Notes under the pieces: model-generated
Database searches by the model: none
What the model saw: the letters and a program-made list of their open reading frames with translations, nothing else
What the model was told of the DNA's origin: nothing
Program-made: the position numbers and the translations under genes
Shown: positions 1 to 9,060 of the stretch, piece by piece
Position numbering within the stretch: the stretch's first letter is position 1
How the letters are laid out: every line of letters starts with the position of its first letter
Assembly (NCBI GenBank): GCA_015039365.1
Contig: WION01000172.1
Location: 1 to 64,000, forward strand
Direction of reading: 5' to 3'
From: Amanita rubescens
Lineage: Eukaryota; Basidiomycota; Agaricomycetes; Agaricales; Amanitaceae
DNA: 64,000 nucleotides

Positions 1-1
1 C

Positions 2-2217
2 CTGGTTTCTCAGGTTGTCGATCTAGAGGCTGACGCCGCTGGCGATGACGGGGAGGACGAGGAGGGATATGAAGAAGGAGGGGGGGTGGAAGTGGATGTG
101 GAAGTGGAAGTGGACGTGGACGTGGACATGGACATGGACGTGGACGTGGACGTGGACGTGGACGTGGATGTGGATGTGGATGTGGATGTGGATGTGGATG
201 AGGATGAGGATGAGGATGAGGAAGATGATAAGGATGAGAATGTAAACGGTAGGTTTGCAATCGTTGCTCAACTCTATCGTGCCAAATTGAACTGCAAAGA
301 TTTGGATGATGTGCAGATTGCACAGACGACGCTGGATCGATATCAAGAGTTCGAGCAATATATCAATGATATGATGGCGCCGTATCTACAACGGCCTGTC
401 GCAGAGGAGCGTCGATCACAGGCCAGCCATTACGATGACCACAATTCGGTCATGAAACCTCCCTGCTGGCTCCGTTTATGCAAGAGGCACCCAGACTTTG
501 ACAAAGGCATCAAACGCTACCGTGCCGATGCCGCCCTAGGCTTCGAGCTAAAGGACGGCTCATATGATATACTATTGGTACCCCGATATCGGTTTCGATT
601 TGAGAAACGTGGTGGGCGCCCTCCTCGCAGGCTGTTCGTTGGCCAGGGGGATATCAATGCAGGTCTCAAGGCGAGAGCAATTGGTAATAATAGCTATCAA
701 TTTCTCCTCGACAAGATCTTCGTGCCGTTCGTTGTGAAGTGGGATGTTCCTCTCAATTTTTTCGAAAAGGGGAAGACGGTTCGATCCCTGGACGTTTCAT
801 TCTTTGCTACCGGCATGCTAACGTTCAAGCTGAACCACAAAATGATGATGGTGGGGAGAAAGTACGACCGATTTATGCTCATCTCGAGCGAGCTGTTCTT
901 ACGAAGTTCTCTGGGGGCTGGGGAACGGGTCAGGATAGAGACAGGATCATTTATGAATTCGGTGGGTGAGGTGGTGATGGCGAACCACGATATCGACACA
1001 TAGCGTACGGATCGATGGTAGGAAAGATGGAGTGGAGGTGGAGGGAGTACATCTTCGGCGCCATTTCTCTGTCGGTGACCACGTTTCCGTAGTTAACTCA
1101 TTAGCAAAGGACTGGGTAGGAGGCGTCTGCTTCATCACGAAGCTAGAGGGCAGTTTGATTACTGTCCAAAGTCACAACACAAAGGATGAGGTGCGTCGAT
1201 CGTCCATAATGTTAGAGTTTGGAATTAACGCTATCAACGCTTTCAACTGCAGTTAGAAGTTCACGGCTGGCAGCTCAAGCCTCATTTCCTCTCCTTTTCC
1301 CATGGCCCTGCACCGCAACATTCCCCGATGCCAAAATTCACTCGCGATAGGCTGGCATGTCATGTCGGGAGGATGGCGAGAATCGTTGGCCATCACTTTT
1401 ACAAAGGGACGTTGGTAACGGTCCAGGGAGTTGCTGGAGACAATGCCCTGCGCGTGCAACAACGTGGTGCACAGTGGATATCGAATGTGTCAATTGAATG
1501 TTTGTTCGATGACGTGTAAGTGTCCCCAGTCCACGAGTAACAGCGTATTGACGGTATAACAGAACGGACTTGCCCCTCACTGCTCCCCAATCCTTTGCAC
1601 GGCCCATTCCCACACCTCTGTTGCCCCTCCCTGCAGTGGGTGGAGAAACGCCCATGCCAGAGCCAAACAATGAACCTGAAGACTCAGTCTGGAACCCGGC
1701 AGCGCCAGACCCTCCAGAAATGATCCAATGGGATGGAAGAGGTACGCAAACAAGTAATTTCGACGGTAACCAAGTTATTCATTTTCAACAAGCCTACCTG
1801 GCAAAATGGTCTACCAATGAAGACCTGCTGAACAAACGTGTTATCGTCCGTATACGAAACACAAACTCACAAGAGGTGCCCGTTGTCATGTACGGCACCG
1901 AATCTGTGCAAAATGAGGAGGGGATGATCAAGGGCCTAGAAAGTGGCCGTGTTCTCGTTCATCTTACTCGACGGGGCCACACAGTTCTGATGGACCCAAA
2001 GTTTCTTATTCCTGTTATGCCAACGAATGAAAAGCAAGTTGTAGTGGTATTATCCGGGGAGCATAAAGGCAAGGTTTTCAGAACGATGAAGCCATCAAAA
2101 GAATCGCCAAGTGACTTCCCTCTATCGCCGCACGAATTACGTCGTCGAAAAGCAGTTGTTACCATGAATGCCGAGAACCTTTCCAGATGCGACTATCAGG
2201 GAGAAGAAGGTTCATAA
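2..2217 (+). CDS. Spt5-like KOW-domain protein, 5' truncated by window edge, one frameshift
   Basis: The frame is open from the first bases, so the start lies outside the window. An acidic N-terminal tract of Val-Asp repeats (about 90-230) is followed by a charged linker, then KOW-like modules: one ends near 1000 (GERVRIETGSF), one begins near 1060 (RRHFSVGDHVSVV), one lies at 1328-1450 (RMARIVGHHFYKGTLVTV) and the last near 2030 (KQVVVVLSGEHKGKV). Two introns restore the frame: 1191-1252 (GTGCGT..CAG) and 1516-1562 (GTAAGT..CAG). Spt5 family members bind RNA polymerase II through NGN/KOW domains. Multicopy Spt5-like genes of this layout are common in Agaricomycetes, so this is more likely a paralogue than the essential factor. 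At 1001 the reading must skip one base to continue the KOW module, so the copy is either decayed or carries a sequencing error. Confidence 0.7.
92..230 (+). repeat. Hexanucleotide-type GTGGAC/GTGGAT microsatellite coding Val-Asp repeats
   Basis: Alternating GTG and GAC/GAT codons give a Val-Asp run followed by Asp-Glu. It sits in the acidic N-terminal region expected of Spt5-like proteins. The other five frames of this tract give the low-complexity artefacts typical of such repeats. Confidence 0.85.
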
Positions 2218-2337
2218 TTTTCTACTTTATGTGTGTATTTGTTCAGTGCTGTATGATAACCAACCACACAAACCACACATAATATCAATTTTGCCCTGCA
2301 ATGAGTTTGTGGGTATTCATGTACAATCACAAGTCAT

Positions 2338-2390
2338 CCTGTCTACACTGTGTCCGGCCAGGCCGGACAGGTGATGCATAAGCTGTAACC
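2338..2390. repeat. Isolated unit of the palindromic satellite
   Basis: Contains the 19-bp palindrome TGTCCGGCCAGGCCGGACA at 2351-2369 followed by GTGATGCATAAGCTGTAACC. It is the same unit as the large array at 9061-11300. The foldback element at 2391 is inserted directly at its 3' end. Confidence 0.8.
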
Positions 2391-3455
2391 CTCAGTAAAA
2401 ACGCTTAGTCATATATAGTCACATGTAGTCACACAGTAGTCGAAGTTAGTCATAATTTCGTACTTTCTGACTACCACCCGACTAACATAACATAGTCAAT
2501 GTTAGTCAGATGTTAGTCAATGTTAGTCAGTGTCAGTCATGGTTAGTCTGCCAGACCATCAGCAAAGGCAGTACCCAAATATGCTTAATTCTACAAGTGA
2601 ATACTAGTAAATACACCCTTTTATGTCAAGCTACAGTAAAAATATGAGCTCATTAAAAGTTTGCACTTTATGAGATTTGAACCCTCAGCTTGATTAAATA
2701 ATCAGAAATTGACATGGCATGTTAGTGTGTTAACCACTAACCACTACACCATATTACTGTTCTCTGGGAATCATTGGAATACTATATAACCACTTGACAT
2801 CAATCAACCATCATCATACACTCCTACCATCCCCCCCTTCCCTCTCTACTTGCCTCCTTGTGGGTGGTCCTGAGTGTGTTCTCATCTCACAATAATCTCC
2901 TTTCTTATTGTCACCATTCTTCCCCACATCATCTCAAGTTCTCAACCATCTCAACCACCTTTAATGGCTATGGGGAGGTAATTGACAAGGAAGCAAGAGG
3001 ACAGGGGAGGAAAGGGAGGCTGGCATGTATGATGATTGATTAATGTCAAGTGGTTGGTTGGTTATATAGTATTCCAATGATTCCCAAAGAACAGTAATAT
3101 GGTGTAGTGGTTAACACACTAGCTTGCCATGTTAATTTCTGATTCATCAAGCTGAGGGTTCAAATCTCATAAAGTGCAAACTTTTAATCAGCTCATATTT
3201 TTACTGTAGCTTGACATAAAAGGGTTGTATTTACTAGTATTCACCTTTTTGCACTTGTAGAATTAAGCATGTTTGGGTACTGCCTTTGCTGATGGTCTGG
3301 CAGACTAACCATGACTGACACTGACTAACATTGACTAACATCTGACTAACATTGACTATGTTAGTCAGGTGGTAGTCAGAAAGTACGAAATTACGACTAA
3401 CTTCGACTACTGTGTGACTACATGTGACTATATATGACTAAGCATTTTTACTGAG
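2391..3455. mobile_element. Foldback/MITE-like element with ~440-bp terminal inverted repeats
   Basis: The left arm (2391-~2835) begins CTCAGTAAAAACGCTTAGTC. The right arm (~3015-3455) is its near-perfect reverse complement and ends GACTAAGCATTTTTACTGAG. A 7-bp direct repeat, TGTAACC, flanks it (2384-2390 and 3456-3462), as expected for a target-site duplication. The roughly 180-bp spacer has no transposase, so the element is non-autonomous. The outer arms are rich in TAGTCA/TGACTA steps. Each arm also carries tRNA-like A-box and B-box sequences. The superfamily is not assignable from the ends seen. Confidence 0.85.
3100..3167 (+). other. tRNA-like A-box/B-box pair (putative internal pol III promoter) in the foldback arm
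   Basis: TGGTGTAGTGG (3100-3110) resembles an A box and GGTTCAAATCT (3157-3167) a B box, at a spacing typical of tRNA genes. The mirror copy lies in the left arm (B-box complement 2673-2683, A-box complement 2741-2751). The acceptor and T stems do not pair well, so this is a tRNA-derived relic and not a functional tRNA. Confidence 0.45.
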
Positions 3456-3756
3456 TGTAACCTGTAGCGAGTCTAAATACTACAGGGTTTCAGTATTGTA
3501 GTAGCGAGAATAAGTAGAAATCTAAGTGGCTCACCTCAGTCGTGATATGAGAACGACTGAGGTGCATCTGTGTACTCTAAGCCACACAAAAATGAAGAAC
3601 TGTACAGTACGAGAGGTAAGCAATAGAGAAACTGAATGGACGAACTGATCTTTGCGGCTAGGCCCATCTATGACTTCTAGTATATGGGGAACCTTCTATA
3701 TTTGGAAAGACGCGCCGCCGTGGCCCCTAAGTCCAACGACGCACTTGCTTCTTCAA

Positions 3757-3838
3757 CATAACCAACCAACCAACCAACCAACCAACCAAACCAACCAACC
3801 AACCAACCATGTAACCAACCATGTAACCAACCAACCAA
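3757..3838. repeat. CCAA/AACC tetranucleotide microsatellite
   Basis: Runs of AACC with small interruptions directly precede satellite-like units. The same tetranucleotide recurs at 9126-9195 and as short runs between most satellite units. Confidence 0.8.
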
Positions 3839-4136
3839 TCATGTATAAGATACCATTCAAAATATGTCATAGGCAAGTACCTGTGTCATTATCCATTCAT
3901 ACATTGCCACCACTCATCACAAGGAGTCGGAGTCATCCCATCTACACCGTGTCTGGCCAGGCCGGACAGGTGATGCATAGTAGGCTGTAAACATGTATAA
4001 GATACCATTCAAAATATGTCGTAAGCAAGTACCTGTGTCATCATACATTAATACATTGCCACCACTCATCACAAGTCATCCCATCTACACTGTGTCTGGC
4101 CAGGCCAGACAGGTGATGCATAGGCTGTAACCATGT
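3838..4136. repeat. Two outlying units of the palindromic satellite
   Basis: Two copies of the unit (ATGTATAAGATACCATTC ... palindrome ... GTGATGCATAG). The second palindrome has a matching change in both arms (TCTGGCC..GGCCAGA), and the first is changed in one arm only. Confidence 0.8.
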
Positions 4137-4240
4137 ATAACCAACCATCAAATCTTTGCTTATGATATAGGTCATTTTAATGTGAGTGTCATCTGAGAGC
4201 AATAGAAATTGACTTATATAGTGAGAGTGATGTAGAATTT

Positions 4241-5286
4241 GTAGATTGAAGGATGTGATGTTGACCAATGAAATCAGACTATTGCTCTAGTAAGATTATA
4301 GTCAGCCATAGTCAGGAGCAGTCAAGAAATAGTCTAAGTTAGTCTAAGTTAAGTTAAGTTTAGTCACAACTAGTCAAGAGCAGTTGAGGTACTGTATAGT
4401 CTAAGTTTAGTCACAGCTAGTCAGCTATAGTCAGGACTCAGGAGCAGTCAGGAGCAGTCAAGGTATAGTTCTGAGGCCGAGAATGAAGTCTGAAGGTCTT
4501 GGTTGGTTTATGCAGTTTTTCAACCACCAAGTTTGTAATGCACTTAAGATGCCATGTGATTGCCATGTTGCTGAAACTCACGGCACTGAGGCATCAAACA
4601 AATGAACAAACAAACTAGTTATCTGCCTATAGAGTATACCATCCACCTCAATATGAGTTCCACTACAGATAAATAATGCTCTTATGTACATTAGTGAACC
4701 ACTAAATGATATGATGTGCTTCCAAATCTCACTTTCCCTGTTCTAGAGGGCCTCACAGGTGAGAAGTTATGCCACAGCCCATCCCACATTGTTTTGGCAA
4801 ATGCCAAGATGTGACTTGGCAAGCAATGACAAACAAACAACAACTCTCCAAAGCTCTGCTGCTCTGCCTGCACACTCTCAAAAGGCTCATTGGGACATTA
4901 GCAACAGTTTACTTGGTCTCACTACTGCAAGATCCAAATTCCCCTTTAGTATACAAAGAAGCAGAAAAGAGAAAGAGCAAGGAACTAGCTGTGACAAGGA
5001 CTAGCTGTGACAACTTAACCTGGACTATACCTTGACTGCCCCTGACTAGCTGTGACTAACTTGACTAGCTGCAACTAACTAAACTTAGACTATACCTTGA
5101 CTGCCCTGACTAGCTGTGACTAAACTTAGACTATACCTTGACTGCCCCTGACTGGCTGTGACTAAACTCAGACTAGCTGCAACTAAACTTAGCCTATACC
5201 TTGACTGCCCCTGACTGACTATGGCTGACTATAATTAATTTGACTATGGGACAATCTGATTAGTTAGTCAACATCCTTCAATCTAC
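4241..5286. mobile_element. Second inverted-repeat (foldback-like) element rich in TAGTCA motifs
   Basis: The left end GTAGATTGAAGGATG (4241) is the reverse complement of the right end CATCCTTCAATCTAC (ending 5286). The arms (about 4241-4470 and 4985-5286) share internal blocks such as the TATAGTCAGCCATAGTCAG type in inverted orientation, but are more diverged than in the 2391-3455 element. No clear target-site duplication and no transposase are seen; the interior (4470-4985) is non-repetitive. Confidence 0.6.
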
Positions 5287-5329
5287 CTAGCTTAATAAGC
5301 ATCACATTTGAACTTATAAGCAAGAAAAT

Positions 5330-5650
5330 AGTGTTCAGATGCATGATATACATACCTTATGTGCATCCCTTGCAAGTATGTTTTTATTGTGTATCACATG
5401 TACAAACAACAACAACAACAACAGTGGAAAACAACATTAGTAACCAAACCAACCGACCATGACAGTTAAAACAAGCAAGAAACAAGCTTTCAGATGCATA
5501 AACATACACTTATATTCCTTGCAAGCATCATTTAGCCAAATGTACAAACAATAGAAAACAATATTGGTAACCATGACAGTTGAAACAAGCCAGAAAAGAA
5601 CTTTCAGATGTATATATGTACATACACATATTTCTTGTCAGTTGCAAAAT
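5330..5650. repeat. About three imperfect tandem copies of a ~120-bp sequence
   Basis: Blocks containing a CAGTTRAAACAAGC..AACTTTCAGATGYAT core recur near 5460, 5577 and (partially) 5330. They include a CAA microsatellite near 5406. No credible coding content. Confidence 0.45.
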
Positions 5651-5775
5651 GGAAAATTGTTACAAACGTACATCATGGCCTATCTTTTTCTTATCTTATC
5701 ACCTCCATCGTCCCTCCTATGTCATTGTTTGCATATGCATTCCTTCTGGAACATTCATCGTTTATCATATGCTAC

Positions 5776-5860
5776 TTCATTTTATCACATGCATATCTAT
5801 TATCACATGCAAACCATCTCATTATCACATGCGACCGTTTCATTATCACATGCATACTTA
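5776..5860. repeat. Short TATCACATGC tandem motif
   Basis: TATCACATGC occurs about five times within 90 bp with irregular spacers. The region 5860-6190 holds a TATATAA stretch and CTCCCTTGAGGA repeats but no gene that I can support. Confidence 0.5.
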
Positions 5861-6214
5861 CTTACTATATTTGCGTATACATCTTGTACTATATAAACCA
5901 CGCAAATATATGACTAGACTTCAGTCTAGTTTTAACAGTCAAAATCTGTCTCGTTATTGTCTAAGCTCCCTTGAGGACTTATCCGATAACACTCTTATTC
6001 TCTGAATGTTCTTAAGTGCCGGAACTCCCTTGAGGAACCTATGGTACCTGATAGGCTTGACTTATCAGTGAACGAACAAATGTAACAAAAATCATCTGCA
6101 GCCTGTACATTCGGAGAAAAAAAGGAGAATGAAGTGCTGTCTGGGACACTGTTTTGTGGAAAAGAAAAGAAAAATTCTGTGGACTCAATGTCTTGACTGC
6201 CAGATAGTAGATAT

Positions 6215-6530
6215 GTATGTATGAGTTAGCAAATAAAAATGGAAAAACAACACTCCACCTATCACAGCACTGCCATCTGCAGACTATTTTTAAATGGTTT
6301 TGGTTTTGGTTGGTCACAGCATTGGCAAATAAAAATAAAAATAGAAAAACAACACTCTGCCAATTGCAGTGCCACCACCTGTGGACTATTTTTACACCAA
6401 CACATAAAAGTAGATACATATGTACTCTGCTGATGATGGTGCTGTCATTGGTGGTGTATTTTTTACACCAACACATAAAAGTAGAAACATACTCTGCCAA
6501 TGACAGTGCTGTCATTAGTAACCCCCCCAG
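6215..6530. repeat. Imperfect ~100-bp tandem repeats
   Basis: The block GCAAATAAAAATRGAAAAACAACACTC..AGTGC is repeated near 6228, 6325 and in degenerate form to 6500, with the sub-block TTTACACCAACACATAAAAG appearing twice. Open frames here are repeat translations, not genes. Confidence 0.5.
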
Positions 6531-6965
6531 TGTATACCATATACCCTGGTGTTTGATGTGTGAAAACCTGAAGGGTCTACATATCTGTAAAGATAGATAT
6601 GTCTAAACTATATTTTAGGTAGGTAATATATAGCATAAAGATTGGTATCATACCTCGTCCTTCAGAATATGAAGACTGAGGTACACAAAGAAAATATGTG
6701 TCCAAAAGAGTGTATTATGTAAGCAGGAACAAATAGTGACAAATAATAGGACTGAAAAGATATAAGTAACCAACCAACATAACATACAAATTTCAACACC
6801 TGGATCCTAATTGAAATAGGTCCCTATAAATACATTTGACTTAGACTTGTAATCATGACTATAGTCACTGTTGTAACTTAAAGTTGAGATTAACAAGTTT
6901 GTAACAAGTTTGTATGTAACACTCAGATGCGAGGACACAAGCTGAGGTGATACAAGAGTCTGTAG

Positions 6966-7322
6966 GCTCTAGATACCCTTACCGATTCAGAATACACCCT
7001 GAATACCATCATCACACACTGCCTCAACAACGAGTATCAAAGGCAGCACATGTACCTATTAACCCTTGCAATCTCCCACCATCGACCCCTCGCACTTTCC
7101 CATCATCGGAAACCACAAATGGGCATCCAAATGAAGCCCTTGCCACCATCACACCTGCACTGAGACTTGCACACATTCAATATGTGTTTTATGTGTGGCA
7201 ACAAGGGGCACTATCAGGCAAACTGCCCATCCCATGCTCCGGCAAACTCCGCTGCTAACCCTGCATCACCGATCAATGTGAACTTAGCCAAAGATGATGA
7301 TTGGGAGGATGTATCATTCTAG
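6966..7322 (+). pseudogene. Copia-type retrotransposon Gag relic with CCHC zinc knuckle
   Basis: In one frame the sequence reads a Gag-like segment (ALDTLTDSEYTLNTIITHCL near its start) and, after one in-frame TGA at 7161, a perfect C-X2-C-X4-H-X4-C knuckle (CFMCGNKGHYQANC), ending at TAG 7320-7322. Gag proteins of Ty1/Copia elements package the element RNA; the knuckle binds nucleic acid. No protease, integrase or reverse transcriptase follows, and no matching LTR pair is identifiable, so this is a truncated, dead copy. Confidence 0.65.
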
Positions 7323-7949
7323 GCTCATGAAGGTGCACTCCTTTTTATCCCTTTTCTATTCTTTTTCTTTACTTTCATTAATACATCACTTTGTCGGACT
7401 CCGTGACCACCTTGAGGAAATCCTCACGTCCACCTCATTCCTATTACATCATTACAGTACTTAATTTCCTGACTACTAAGTATAAATAGTACCTAGATAC
7501 CATTGAATATACTTACACGTTTGCCTCCCCAAACACTCGCTGTGTGACTGTTCCTCCAACAGCCACAGTCTGAGTAATTGATAAGAGAGTAAGTGAGGTG
7601 AAGAATATGTGAAGAAATACTGGGATACTTATCTGCCAGTGATACCCGATTAGGAAGGTCTGTATGCATGCATGCTAAGTCCATATGCCAGAGTCCGAGA
7701 TCATTGTCCATCATGATATCCATCATACTTGAACAGATCATGATGAACCAACCAACCAACCAAACCAACCAGGCAATTGGCTAAGAAGTTCAGAGTATTT
7801 GAAGAGTTACCACAACCACATGATCACTACTATTTGTACCACAAACAACATTTCGTGCTGTCCAAGTTCAGCAGTCGAAGTTGTAACATGGTCACGGTCA
7901 CAGTTTTGTACCACCATGATTGCTGAGGGTGGACTTGGGTTTCTGAGGT

Positions 7950-8790
7950 AATTGCAATGGTTTCTGGGGTTTATGAGGTCGCTGAATTCGATGGTGTAGT
8001 CGGCTTAGCGCGAAATTCAGTTACGGCTCCGCTAGACCATTTTTTTGCTGTATAAGGCATTGAAAATGACCTATCATTTGAAGCAGAGGTCACTGCTGAG
8101 GTGAGTTCAAGTGGTTTCTGGGGTTTATGAGGTCGCTGAATCCGATGGTGTAGTTGGTGTGGCACGAAATTCAGTTACGGTTCTGCTAGACCGTTTTTTT
8201 GCTTTATAAGGCATTGAAAATGACCTATCATTTGAAGCAGAGGTCGCTGCTGAGGTAAGTTCAAGTGGTTTCTGGGGTTTATGAGGTCGCTGAATCCGAT
8301 GGTGTAGTCAGCGGTGCGCGAAATTCAGTTACGGTTCCGCTAGACCGTTTTTTTGCTTTATAAGGCATTGAAAATGACCTATCATTTGAAGCAGAGGTCG
8401 CTGCTGAGGTGAGTTCAAGTGGTTTCTGGGGTTTATGAGGTCGCTGAATTCGATGGTGTAGTCGGCGTAGCGCGAAATTCAGTTACGGTTCCGCTAGACC
8501 GTTTTTTTGCTTTATAAGGCATTGAAATGACCTATTATTAGAGGCAGAGGTCGCTGCTGAGGTGGGTTCAAGTGGTTTCTGGGGTTTATGAGGTCGCTGA
8601 ATTCGATGGTGTAGTCAGCGTAGCGCGAAATTCAGTTACGGTTCTGCTAGACCGTTTTTTTGCTTTATAAGGCATTGAAAATGATGTATCATTTGAAGCA
8701 GAGGTCACTACTGAGGTGGGTTCAGGTGGTTCCTGGGGTTTTTGAGGTCGCAGAATCCAATGGTGTTGTCAGGGTTTTAGTTATGGTTAT
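7950..8790. repeat. 154-bp tandem repeat, about 5.5 copies
   Basis: The marker TTTCTGGGGTTTATGAGGTC starts at 7961, 8115, 8269, 8423 and 8576, with a variant near 8730, giving a 153-154 bp period. Units share a T-tract (GACCGTTTTTTTGC) and differ by scattered substitutions. The period is not a multiple of three and there is no continuous frame, so it is treated as non-coding. Confidence 0.85.
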
Positions 8791-8825
8791 GGTTATGGTT
8801 ATGGTTCCATTATATCATTTTCTAG

Positions 8826-9055
8826 CATTTAATGCATATTCTGCAGCAGTTGTTGGTGTTACAGGACAAGCAAAGCATCTGGTGGGTCTACGGTGGCGAC
8901 CCTGTTGCCGTGATTCACCGGTCTTGTTGAGCAAACCCCTGCAATGTCATTCAGCAGCTTGCAATGAGTTTTATTTTTTCTATGCATATTCTGCAGCAGT
9001 TGCCAGCATTACAGGACAGGCAAAGTATCTGACAGGTCTATGTTGGTGACCCTGA
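8826..9055. repeat. Two diverged copies of a ~150-bp sequence between the two arrays
   Basis: GCATATTCTGCAGCAGTTG..ACAGGACARGCAAAG occurs at about 8833 and 8983. No gene. Confidence 0.5.
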
Positions 9056-9060
9056 CACCA

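Noticed and set aside
23..358. Antisense frame with His-Val/His-Ile repeats opposite the acidic tract
   Set aside because: Mirror translation of the Val-Asp microsatellite; the plus-strand frame continues into KOW domains.
3100..3167. Functional tRNA gene
   Set aside because: A and B boxes are present but acceptor and T stems do not pair, and the sequence lies in a transposon arm.
7950..8790. Another microexon array in the 154-bp repeat
   Set aside because: A GAGGTGAGTTC donor-like string occurs once per unit, but no paired acceptor gives a constant in-phase exon, and no flanking coding exons exist.
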